The translations under genes were made by a program, and so were the position numbers. The notes under the pieces are model-generated. The model saw nothing but the letters and a program-made list of their open reading frames with translations, ran no database searches and was not told the origin of the DNA. Positions 28,385 to 35,987 of a stretch of DNA of 64,000 nt are shown here, in pieces (within the stretch, counting starts at the first letter, position 1; every line of letters begins with the position of its first letter). The stretch covers positions 2,356,001 to 2,420,000 of the forward strand of contig NZ_CP144164.1 in the NCBI RefSeq assembly GCF_037478005.1. Reading direction: 5' to 3'. Source of the DNA: Alteromonas sp. M12 (GTDB lineage: Bacteria > Pseudomonadota > Gammaproteobacteria > Enterobacterales > Alteromonadaceae).

Positions 28385-29640
28385 GACATGGAATCCATAA
28401 ATTGATTAGAAAATTGTTTCATTGAATCTGCACTCACCCCTGCTAGGGTAAAGTGACTGATTAAACTTCCATCTGAGTAGTCATTGCTGGCGGAGATAAA
28501 TAAAACATCATATAAATCGTCAAAATCTTTATAAGCTCGAGCACACAAAATACTTTTCTGAGAAACTTGGTGTTGATTTGACACTATATCTTGCTGACAA
28601 CGATAGTTGGTCACATCATTTTTACCAGCCTGATTTCCTGGTCGCGTAAAGGCAATTTTTTGGGTCAAAAAATTATGAAATTGAAAGGTGTTGAGTTGTT
28701 CACTAGTGAGCCATTCAAACTCTATTTCGATTTCTCCGGTTTGTAATCTACCGTTTAAGAATATCGCTTCTCCGATTCGGCACCGACTTGAAACCGATAA
28801 AAACTTAACATCTTTTTCACTGGCGTTTGAACCACCCCAACAGGATATGAAGTCTGAGATTTTTTCGGGGACACTCGCTTTGCCTAGAGGCGAGTGAGAC
28901 CAAGGTGTCGACAATATTTCAGCTATCATCTTCCCTTGGTTTTTTTGTAGTTGTTTTTGAATATGTGATTTGTAATCTTCGACGTCTATTTGTTCTTGTG
29001 AGTTAAATAATGCTTTCACTTTTGGTAACGGAATTAAAAATCCTATTTGATTGCCCGCTGTAGCAACATTGACGCCAACGATTTGACCGAGCCCATTTAC
29101 CGCTGGCCCGCCACTCATTCCTGGATTGATTGAACCGGTAAAGTGAATACGTTGATAAAAACTATTCTTTTTTAAACCATTGTAGGTACCTGGAACCACT
29201 ATCATGCCTAAATCGTGGGGGTTACCCAATGAATATATATTTGAACCTTGTAGAGGTAGGTCTTGAGCTAACTTAAACGGCAAACCACTTGTTTGTTCAG
29301 GGGCGATTTGCAGCAACGACAAGTCATTGATTACATCGAAATTTTTAAGTTTCAAACTGCCAGTATTGCCATTTGAATCTAAATATTGAATTCGATATTT
29401 ATCGGGGAAATAAACAAAATCAGAAATGACATGATAGTTTGAAATAATATCGCCATCCTCGCTGACTCGAAATCCAGAACCGATGGACGATTTATTACCA
29501 GACTCCTTATCAATCATCTGAATTTGATAGAGTGAATTGCGGTATTGGCTAAACAGGTTTTGAGCCGTTTGCTGACTAAAAGTATGTTGGCTATATAACA
29601 AGGATATAAAAATAATAATTCTTAGCACTAAAAATCCCAT
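28375..29640 (-). CDS. exported trypsin-like serine protease
   Basis: 421-residue protein with a signal peptide (about 1-22, ending HTFSQ). The core is a trypsin/HtrA-type fold: catalytic H in SNYHVISDF (about 69), D in VINDLSLLQ (about 107), and S in NPGMSGGPAV (about 172). Unlike DegP/HtrA there is no PDZ domain; residues about 210-421 form a domain I do not recognise, with several cysteines that could be disulphide-bonded. Immediately upstream of the FHA membrane protein and cotranscribed with it, which suggests a membrane-associated periplasmic protease controlled with a cytoplasmic sensor. Confidence 0.85.
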   Translation of the reverse strand: MGFLVLRIIIFISLLYSQHTFSQQTAQNLFSQYRNSLYQIQMIDKESGNKSSIGSGFRVSEDGDIISNYHVISDFVYFPDKYRIQYLDSNGNTGSLKLKNFDVINDLSLLQIAPEQTSGLPFKLAQDLPLQGSNIYSLGNPHDLGMIVVPGTYNGLKKNSFYQRIHFTGSINPGMSGGPAVNGLGQIVGVNVATAGNQIGFLIPLPKVKALFNSQEQIDVEDYKSHIQKQLQKNQGKMIAEILSTPWSHSPLGKASVPEKISDFISCWGGSNASEKDVKFLSVSSRCRIGEAIFLNGRLQTGEIEIEFEWLTSEQLNTFQFHNFLTQKIAFTRPGNQAGKNDVTNYRCQQDIVSNQHQVSQKSILCARAYKDFDDLYDVLFISASNDYSDGSLISHFTLAGVSADSMKQFSNQFMDSMSWQ

Positions 29641-29853
29641 TAAAATACTGATGATGGAAACAAGGAATTGTTTGGATCCCGATTAAAAATTGCTGCAATG
29701 ATTAATCTCGGGTGTTTGTTCTTGCTAAAATAAACGGAGTTACTATTCTCCCTCACTTACTTTACTTGACCCTGTAGGTCGCAAAAAGTTGCGCACTAGC
29801 ATTTATTTAAAAGGTCAAAGTGGGGTAACAACTTTATTCCTTTGGTTTGAGTG

Positions 29854-29902
29854 TATAATAGGAGAATATGAACGCAATTAATATTCTAAATAATTTTATT
29901 AC
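29854..29902 (+). promoter_or_regulatory. candidate promoter and leader ORF before the acyltransferase gene
   Basis: A consensus TATAAT lies at 29854-29859, followed by AGGAG and an ATG at 29868 that opens a 16-codon leader ORF (MNAINILNNFITCLKH), whose stop (29916-29918) overlaps the acyltransferase start at 29903. The acyltransferase ATG has no Shine-Dalgarno of its own. If TATAAT is the -10 box, the transcript would start close to the leader ATG. The -35 match is weak. Confidence 0.4.
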
Positions 29903-30529
29903 ATGCCTAAAACATTAAAAAAGCTAAAATTATCTGCAAATCTTCCCCGCTTAGGTAATCGATTCAGTCAATATTTAGGGGATACCGTCTTGCATGTTTT
30001 GGGGTGGAAATTTGAAGGTGAATTTCCTGCCTATAGTAAAATGGTCATTGCGGTAGCGCCTCATACCTCTAATTGGGACTTCGTAATTGGCATGGCCGCT
30101 GTGTTTGCGTTAAAGCTTAAAATCACCTTTTTTGGTAAACATAGTATTTTTATTCCACCGTTTAAATCGTTGTTAATCCGTTGGGGAGGGATTCCAATAG
30201 AACGTTCACAATCCCATGGGGTAGTGAATCAAATGATTGATAAAATTAAACAAAAAGATAAAATGCTGTTAGCGGTTGCCCCTGAAGGCACCCGCAGTAA
30301 AATTTATCCTTGGAAAAGTGGTTTTTTACATATTGCTAAACAAGCGAATATTCCGGTGTTTTTAATTGGCTTAGATTATCGTCATAAATCCATCGTTTTA
30401 GGACCGGTTTTTCATCCTAAAGAAGATAACTCTTTAGAAATGCAAAAAGTTTATGGGTTTTATGCTAAAGTGCACGCAAAATTTCCTTCCCAGGTAGCCT
30501 TTCCCGCGGAGAGTTCGATTGAAAAATAA
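29903..30529 (+). CDS. 1-acyl-glycerol-3-phosphate acyltransferase-like protein
   Basis: 208-residue PlsC-family acyltransferase. It has the HX4D active motif as H54-T-S-N-W-D59, an IFIPPFKSLLIRWGGIPIERS block for the glycerol-phosphate site, and PEGTRS (127-132). The usual role is to acylate the sn-2 position of lysophosphatidic acid or another lysolipid at the inner membrane. No long membrane helix is clear apart from a moderately hydrophobic segment near 60-75. Its end overlaps the next gene by 11 bases. It could also act on another glycerolipid or a secondary metabolite. Confidence 0.85.
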   Translation: MPKTLKKLKLSANLPRLGNRFSQYLGDTVLHVLGWKFEGEFPAYSKMVIAVAPHTSNWDFVIGMAAVFALKLKITFFGKHSIFIPPFKSLLIRWGGIPIERSQSHGVVNQMIDKIKQKDKMLLAVAPEGTRSKIYPWKSGFLHIAKQANIPVFLIGLDYRHKSIVLGPVFHPKEDNSLEMQKVYGFYAKVHAKFPSQVAFPAESSIEK

Positions 30530-31760
30530 AGGTTTTACAACACGGCTTGTGCATGCAGACCGCATTTTAAACAAGCCCCAAGATGGTTCTGTTCATTCTC
30601 CTACTAGTAATTCTGTACTTTTTGAGTTTGAAGACGTCAATGATTTAGTTGCCGTTTTTCAAGGAAAGAAAATAGGACATGTATATTCGAGATCTTCTTC
30701 TTCTTCTAACGCAGCCTTACAAAATATGTTGGCTGATATAGAAGGAGGCGTAGCAGCAGTTACTTTTGCCACTGGAATGGCGGCAATTTCCTCTATGCTG
30801 TTGGCGCTATTGAAGAAAGACGATCATATTATTGTCAGCCAGTTTTTGTTCGGCAATACCAGTAGTTTAATGGTGACATTGCAAAGTTTAGGCATTCAAG
30901 TTAGCTATGTTGATACCACGAATATCAATTTGATAACTCAAGAGCTTAAAGAAAATACCAGAATGGTATTTACCGAAACCATAGCTAACCCTGTTACTCA
31001 GGTTGCCGATTTACAAGCTATTGGTGAGTTCTGTGAAACAAATAAACTGCTCTTTATCATCGATAATACTATGACACCAGGGTATATATTTGATGCTAAA
31101 GCAGTGAAAGCATCATTAACGGTTACTTCATTGACTAAATATATTGCTGGTCACGGCAATGTATTAGGTGGTGCTGTGGTTGATACCGGCTTTTACGATT
31201 GGTCAGCGTATCCAAATATTTTTGATTTGTACCGAGTGGGAGATCCTGCCACCTGGGGAATGACGCAAATTCGTAAAAAAGGGTTGCGTGATTTGGGCGC
31301 GACATTATCGCCTCATTCAGCGCAACAAATTTCTGTGGGCTTAGAAACCTTAGCATTACGACTGCAAAGAACCTGTCAAAACGCGCTAAGACTTGCTACT
31401 TATTTACATGGGCACAGTAAAGTCGCCAATGTTTATTACCCCGGATTAGCTGACCATCCACAACACTATATCGCCAGAGAATTGTTTAATGGTAATTATG
31501 GTGGTGTATTTAGTATGGATTTGTCACCTGGATTGGATATTCATAAATTTCTTAATTCATTGAAGACTGTAGTGATAGCGACGCACTTAGGTGACACTCG
31601 TACCTTATGTTTGCCGGTAGCCTCTACAATATTTTATGAAAATGGCGCTGAACAACGAGCTCAAATGGGGATTAATGAGAATATGATTAGATTTTCGGTC
31701 GGTATCGAAGATATTGACGATATTGTTGCAGACTTTGAACAAGCATTTACTAAGATCTAA
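30519..31760 (+). CDS. transsulfuration-family PLP enzyme (Cys/Met metabolism)
   Basis: 413-residue PLP enzyme of the cystathionine synthase/lyase family: the GMAAI cofactor loop (about 86-90), DNT (182-184), and the Schiff-base lysine K207 in SLTKYIAGHG. It is more remote from metY than two paralogues normally are: the substrate loop usually reading YxRxxNPT reads YSRSSSSSN here (57-64), so the NPT is lost. The start is TTG with GGAGAG 6 bases upstream and it overlaps the acyltransferase gene by 11 bases. Substrate is uncertain; O-succinyl/acetylhomoserine sulfhydrylase, cystathionine lyase or methionine lyase are options. Confidence 0.8.
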   Translation: MKNKGFTTRLVHADRILNKPQDGSVHSPTSNSVLFEFEDVNDLVAVFQGKKIGHVYSRSSSSSNAALQNMLADIEGGVAAVTFATGMAAISSMLLALLKKDDHIIVSQFLFGNTSSLMVTLQSLGIQVSYVDTTNINLITQELKENTRMVFTETIANPVTQVADLQAIGEFCETNKLLFIIDNTMTPGYIFDAKAVKASLTVTSLTKYIAGHGNVLGGAVVDTGFYDWSAYPNIFDLYRVGDPATWGMTQIRKKGLRDLGATLSPHSAQQISVGLETLALRLQRTCQNALRLATYLHGHSKVANVYYPGLADHPQHYIARELFNGNYGGVFSMDLSPGLDIHKFLNSLKTVVIATHLGDTRTLCLPVASTIFYENGAEQRAQMGINENMIRFSVGIEDIDDIVADFEQAFTKI

Positions 31761-31832
31761 TTATTTAATCGAAATAAATCTATAAAATTCAATTGCTTGG
31801 ATGAAAATATTTAAATTTCACAAAATATTATG

Positions 31833-31960
31833 AACTAATTATTTTTATCATTGACTAATAATTAGTTGTAAAGATGTTTTATTGCTAAAACAGTAAAACA
31901 TTTCATTGTGTGTTCCAAGTGATGTGTGTTTATTGCCCCGTTTATCGGGGCTTTTTTTTT
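31833..31960 (+). ncRNA. candidate small RNA or structured 3' UTR ending in a terminator
   Basis: Three hairpins follow each other in the 245-base gap after the transsulfuration gene: AACTAATTATT/AATAATTAGTT (31833-31867), ATGTTTTA/TAAAACAT (31874-31901), and a strong intrinsic terminator GCCCCG/CGGGGC with nine to ten Ts (31935-31960). No open reading frame covers it. It is either a 3' UTR or an independent sRNA; TTGACT occurs at 31851 but no good -10 box follows. Confidence 0.3.
31935..31960 (+). terminator. rho-independent terminator
   Basis: GCCCCG pairs with CGGGGC around TTTAT, followed by about nine Ts; very strong. Confidence 0.9.
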
Positions 31961-32005
31961 GTCTAATATTTTAAATATCAGTGAAGGCTAGCAAGACTAA
32001 AACAG

Positions 32006-32548
32006 TTAGAGTGCTATCGCTTCTTTTATATCTTTTCGAAATTCTTTATCAGATGGTTTGGTTGAGGATTTATACCCTTTTACGACGTTGCCATTTTTAT
32101 CCACTAAGTATTTATAGAAATTCCATCCAGGCTCCATACCACTTTGTTTGGATAGTTTACGGAATAACGGATCGGCGTTTGCGCCTTTTACCCGTGTGAC
32201 TTCAAACATTGGAAATTCCACACCATAGGTAAGTTCGCACAATTCAGCGGTTTTACTCTCGTCACTAAATTCTTGTTTAAAATCATGTGAGGGAAAGCCT
32301 AACACCACAAGCCCCTGATCTCTATATTCACTGTATAAGGATTCAAGTCCTTCAAATTGAGGAGTGTAACCGCACTTACTAGCGGTGTTTACTATAAGCA
32401 GTGTTTTTCCTTGGTATTCACTGCACATGTTTACAGTTTCCTGAGAGTTTAATTTACGTTTCATAAATTTTAGAACATCTGGGCATTCGTTTGCAGAGGC
32501 AAACATAGGGGTAACAACTAAACTACATAGTAATACTAATTTTTTCAT
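32006..32548 (-). CDS. glutathione peroxidase-like thiol peroxidase
   Basis: 180-residue GPx-fold protein with a signal peptide (MKKLVLLCSLVVTPMFASA, cleavage near 19), so it is periplasmic. The peroxidatic cysteine is C59 in NTASKCGYTPQ and W142 is in PGWNFYKYL. The third catalytic segment, normally GFPCNQF, reads GFPSHDF (84-90): the glutamine is D89 and the second cysteine is S. This differs from standard bacterial BtuE/GPx and may alter activity. I chose the ATG at 32548 because GGAG lies 6 bases upstream; a longer open frame of 9 codons precedes it. Confidence 0.85.
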   Translation of the reverse strand: MKKLVLLCSLVVTPMFASANECPDVLKFMKRKLNSQETVNMCSEYQGKTLLIVNTASKCGYTPQFEGLESLYSEYRDQGLVVLGFPSHDFKQEFSDESKTAELCELTYGVEFPMFEVTRVKGANADPLFRKLSKQSGMEPGWNFYKYLVDKNGNVVKGYKSSTKPSDKEFRKDIKEAIAL

Positions 32549-32702
32549 GAAAACTCCGTTGCTTTGACAGAACAAAAATTTGGCAGCTAAACGTTACTAT
32601 CTTTATTAAGCAATTTTAGATCACTTGTTTACCTAAATACTTTCATGCGTTTTAATAGTGCTTTACGTTCTACTGACTATAACAAAAAGCAGAGAGTCAA
32701 AA

Positions 32703-35207
32703 ATGCAAAAAAGCTTTAAACTGCTCATTATTTCTACTATCACCTCAAGTTTACTCGCTTGTTCTGGAATTCAAACTTCTGAAGCCCCCGCTGAATCTAA
32801 TCTGGTTAATACAGATAGGGAAGTTGCTTCAATTTATCAGCCAATTAAACAACAAGCCTCTTATCTGAGTGATAATAACGAGGAGTTAACCCTACAAAAC
32901 ATAATGGCTGATCCAGATTGGATTGGTAGACAACCTCAATCTCCATATTGGTCACTAGATGGAAATAGTTATTTCTATTCACAGAAACGTGAAGGATCTG
33001 TGGTCAAAGATTTATTTCAACAGCCGGTATCATCGAAAACGGCCAATTTAGTTCCAATTGCAAATTACCATCAGGTTTCCTATAAAAATAAGGTTTTTAA
33101 CCAAAGCAGAAACAAAGTTGCATGGGTGTTTAAACAAAATGTATTTATGCAAGACCTTAACTCAGGTGAGATTTCGCAGCTTACCCGCAGTGACCAATAT
33201 TTAACTAATTTACAGTTTTTAAAAGATGGTAGGTTGAGTTATCGAGTTTATAACAAAATTTATGCCATCGATGTTGCCTCAGGTATAACTGAACAATTGG
33301 TGAGTTGGGAATTCAAAGAAGCACCGCAAGCCAACGAACCCGCTAAAGATTATATCGCTCAGCAGCAATTGAATTTGATTGAAGTTTTGCGTGATCGTAG
33401 GCAGCGCACACAAGACAAGTTCGAGTTTAATGCGCAAATTTCTGAACAGAATCAATCAACCACCCCTGAACCTTTTTATTTCCCTGTTGATAATAAAACC
33501 GCCGATGCAAGTCTTTCTCCTAATGGTAGATATCTTATTTTAGCCATCGAAAAAGATACGCCAAGTCGAGATGAAGGCGATATTATGCCCAATTACATTA
33601 AAGAAGATGGCCGTATTAAAGCTGAGAAAGTTAGGCACCGGGTGGCGGATGCTAAGCCCAAAAGCCAATATTTGTGGTTGTTAGATTTACAAACGGGCAC
33701 ACAAAAAGAACTGTCCTATAAGAGCTTGCCCGGATATAACGAAGACGTTTTAGAGCAGGTTAAACGAGAAAATGCAGAAGCCAAAGGACTAACCTATCAA
33801 AGTAATCGACTGCCCAGAGATATAGGTTTATTGGTAGATTGGGGATGGAATCAAAGCGCTATTGCTTGGCAAGCGGATGGTGAAAATGTTGCGATCATGT
33901 TGGAAGCTTGGGATAACAAGGATCGTTGGTTAACCACAGTAGATTTTGCGACGCAAACGTTAGTGACCCAGGATCGATTGCACGATGATGCTTGGATTAA
34001 TTATAACTTCAATAGTTTTGGATGGTTGAATCACTCATCAAAATTATACTTTTTATCGGAAAAAAGTGGGTATGCGCATCTCTATTTAAAAGATTTAAAT
34101 AGTAATGCAAAACAACTCACTAGTGGTGAGTACGAAGTTGATGAGTTAACTTTAACCGCAAATGACCAATATATTTATTTCAAAGCAAATAAAAAACATC
34201 CTGGCATTTACGAAATTTATCGGGTTGATTTAAACAGTGGTGATATTGAAGAGTTAACTAACTTAAATGGTGTCACTGACTATTTACTTAATGACGCCCA
34301 AAACAAGTTATTGTTAACTCACTCTAAGTTAACCATGCCGCCAGAGCTATTCGTGAAAACACTAGGTTCTGAGGAGCCAGCGCAACAGGTAACATTCACG
34401 ACTAGTGAGGCATTTAAGCAAATCAACTGGACGATTCCCGAGATTGTTCCGATTAAATCTTCTCATGCTCAACAACCCATTTATGCTCGTTTATATGCGC
34501 CTAAAGATGCAGGTGAAGGAGAGAAAAAACGCGCTGTAATATTTAATCATGGAGCAGGGTATCTACAAAACTCTCACCTAGGTTGGTCAGCTTACTTCCG
34601 TGAATTCATGTTCCATAATCTGCTGGTGCAAAAAGGTTATGTTGTTTTAGACATGGACTATCGTGCATCCGCAGGTTACGGCAGAGATTGGCGCACGGCT
34701 ATTTATCGACACATGGGTAAACCTGAAATAAAAGATTTGGTTGATGGTGTTGATTGGATGGTGAACAACGTTAATGTCGATCGAAATAGAATAGGGACCT
34801 ATGGCGGATCTTACGGTGGTTTTATGACCTTTATGGCACTGTTTACTGAGCCCGACCTCTTTCAAGCTGGCGCTGCCTTGCGTCCTGTTTCGGATTGGGC
34901 ACATTATAACCATCCATACACAAGCAATATTCTAAATACTCCCGACGTTGATCCTATTGCCTATGAACGCAGTTCACCTATTTATTTTGCCGAAGGTCTG
35001 ACTAAACCACTGCTTATCAATGCACCTATGGTTGACTCAAATGTGTTTTTTGTTGATACAGTGCGTTTGGTACAGCGATTGATTGAATTAGAAAAACAAA
35101 ACTTTGAAACGGCTATTTATCCAGTTGAATCTCATGGTTTCATTGAACCGAGTTCTTGGTTAGACGAGTATCGTAGAATCTTTAAATTGTTTGAAGAAAA
35201 CTTATAA
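32703..35207 (+). CDS. lipoprotein S9-family (prolyl oligopeptidase-like) peptidase
   Basis: 834-residue exported peptidase. The signal peptide ends in a lipobox (SLLAC, cysteine about 20), so it is anchored as a lipoprotein. Residues about 45-590 form a DPP-like beta-propeller with SPNG and similar turns; the C-terminal alpha/beta-hydrolase has the triad S703 (GGSYGG), D778 and H811 (VESHGF). Length and architecture match dipeptidyl-peptidase-IV/acylaminoacyl peptidases. It is the second S9 enzyme of the window (with 9673-11727), consistent with a peptide-scavenging lifestyle. An upstream in-frame start exists at 32658, but the lipobox spacing supports 32703. Confidence 0.9.
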   Translation: MQKSFKLLIISTITSSLLACSGIQTSEAPAESNLVNTDREVASIYQPIKQQASYLSDNNEELTLQNIMADPDWIGRQPQSPYWSLDGNSYFYSQKREGSVVKDLFQQPVSSKTANLVPIANYHQVSYKNKVFNQSRNKVAWVFKQNVFMQDLNSGEISQLTRSDQYLTNLQFLKDGRLSYRVYNKIYAIDVASGITEQLVSWEFKEAPQANEPAKDYIAQQQLNLIEVLRDRRQRTQDKFEFNAQISEQNQSTTPEPFYFPVDNKTADASLSPNGRYLILAIEKDTPSRDEGDIMPNYIKEDGRIKAEKVRHRVADAKPKSQYLWLLDLQTGTQKELSYKSLPGYNEDVLEQVKRENAEAKGLTYQSNRLPRDIGLLVDWGWNQSAIAWQADGENVAIMLEAWDNKDRWLTTVDFATQTLVTQDRLHDDAWINYNFNSFGWLNHSSKLYFLSEKSGYAHLYLKDLNSNAKQLTSGEYEVDELTLTANDQYIYFKANKKHPGIYEIYRVDLNSGDIEELTNLNGVTDYLLNDAQNKLLLTHSKLTMPPELFVKTLGSEEPAQQVTFTTSEAFKQINWTIPEIVPIKSSHAQQPIYARLYAPKDAGEGEKKRAVIFNHGAGYLQNSHLGWSAYFREFMFHNLLVQKGYVVLDMDYRASAGYGRDWRTAIYRHMGKPEIKDLVDGVDWMVNNVNVDRNRIGTYGGSYGGFMTFMALFTEPDLFQAGAALRPVSDWAHYNHPYTSNILNTPDVDPIAYERSSPIYFAEGLTKPLLINAPMVDSNVFFVDTVRLVQRLIELEKQNFETAIYPVESHGFIEPSSWLDEYRRIFKLFEENL

Positions 35208-35230
35208 ACTTATAAACTTATTAATTGTCT

Positions 35231-35263
35231 ATTTGCCTCAGGTATTCTGAGGCAAATATTTAT
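35231..35263. terminator. bidirectional terminator after the S9 lipoprotein gene
   Basis: ATTTGCCTCAG pairs perfectly with CTGAGGCAAAT around GTATT, followed by an A/T tract. It overlaps the convergent rhombosortase stop codon. Confidence 0.75.
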
Positions 35264-35885
35264 TTTTTATCCAGTAAACTAAGATACATCCTAAACCACC
35301 CACTGCACCGTATAAATGAGCATCAACAGCTACATTTGCAGCAATCAATTCAGTGATCATTTGGTCTGCGCCAAATAGTTGTTCGTAAATAATTTTTGCC
35401 CAAACTCCTAACATTAAAATCCAGCCAAATTTTACTTTATGACGGATGTCTAAATATGCTCCGTAAACAAAGATGCCATGTAAAGCACCTGAAAGGCCTG
35501 CGTACCAATCTAGATTAGGTGAATAAAAGAATATGCCAAAGGTGACAAACAAACTTAGCAGCCAGGTGCTTAATAGATAATTTTTAAGGGTGTAATATTG
35601 TCCGTGAATAGCCCAAAGTAAGCCTATGCCTGCAATATTAAGCAATAAGTGGTTGCTATTGGTGTGCACAAAATTAGCACTGAGAAATTGCCACCAATCG
35701 CCGTTTAGCACCATTTCTCGCTGCAATGCTAAATAAGCCGAAGTGGTAGGTTCAAATAGCCACAATAAACAGCACAAGAGCGCGATAAAAATAGGCCCAG
35801 TTATTTGTTGAAATTTTATGGGTAAATTTAACAAGTTGCCAACATAATATTTATAAATAATGGTGAACACCTTAACTAAATCCAT
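35238..35885 (-). CDS. rhombosortase-like rhomboid protease
   Basis: 215-residue polytopic membrane protease. The rhomboid catalytic serine S132 is in GLSGALHG and the catalytic histidine H190 in DAHLYGAVGG; FVHTNSNHLLLN (about 72-83) is the helix-2 region, all on about six membrane helices. The compact length and ANFVHxNxxHLLLN pattern match the rhombosortase subfamily, which processes GlyGly-CTERM substrates. I chose the ATG at 35885 (a TTG 12 bases upstream is possible). No GlyGly-CTERM-ended protein is recognisable elsewhere in the window, so substrates must lie outside. Confidence 0.75.
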   Translation of the reverse strand: MDLVKVFTIIYKYYVGNLLNLPIKFQQITGPIFIALLCCLLWLFEPTTSAYLALQREMVLNGDWWQFLSANFVHTNSNHLLLNIAGIGLLWAIHGQYYTLKNYLLSTWLLSLFVTFGIFFYSPNLDWYAGLSGALHGIFVYGAYLDIRHKVKFGWILMLGVWAKIIYEQLFGADQMITELIAANVAVDAHLYGAVGGLGCILVYWIKNKYLPQNT

Positions 35886-35987
35886 GATTTCGTACAAGAA
35901 TGCTTTAATAACTACATTTTGTGTTGCATCCTAATCTGTGGCTCGTTATCTTTCCATCATCCCAAAAGCCGTTTATTGAGATTGTCT

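Noticed and set aside
35231..35263. Tandem CTTATAAA copies near the end of the S9 lipoprotein gene
   Set aside because: Two short copies in an A/T-rich stretch; likely chance.
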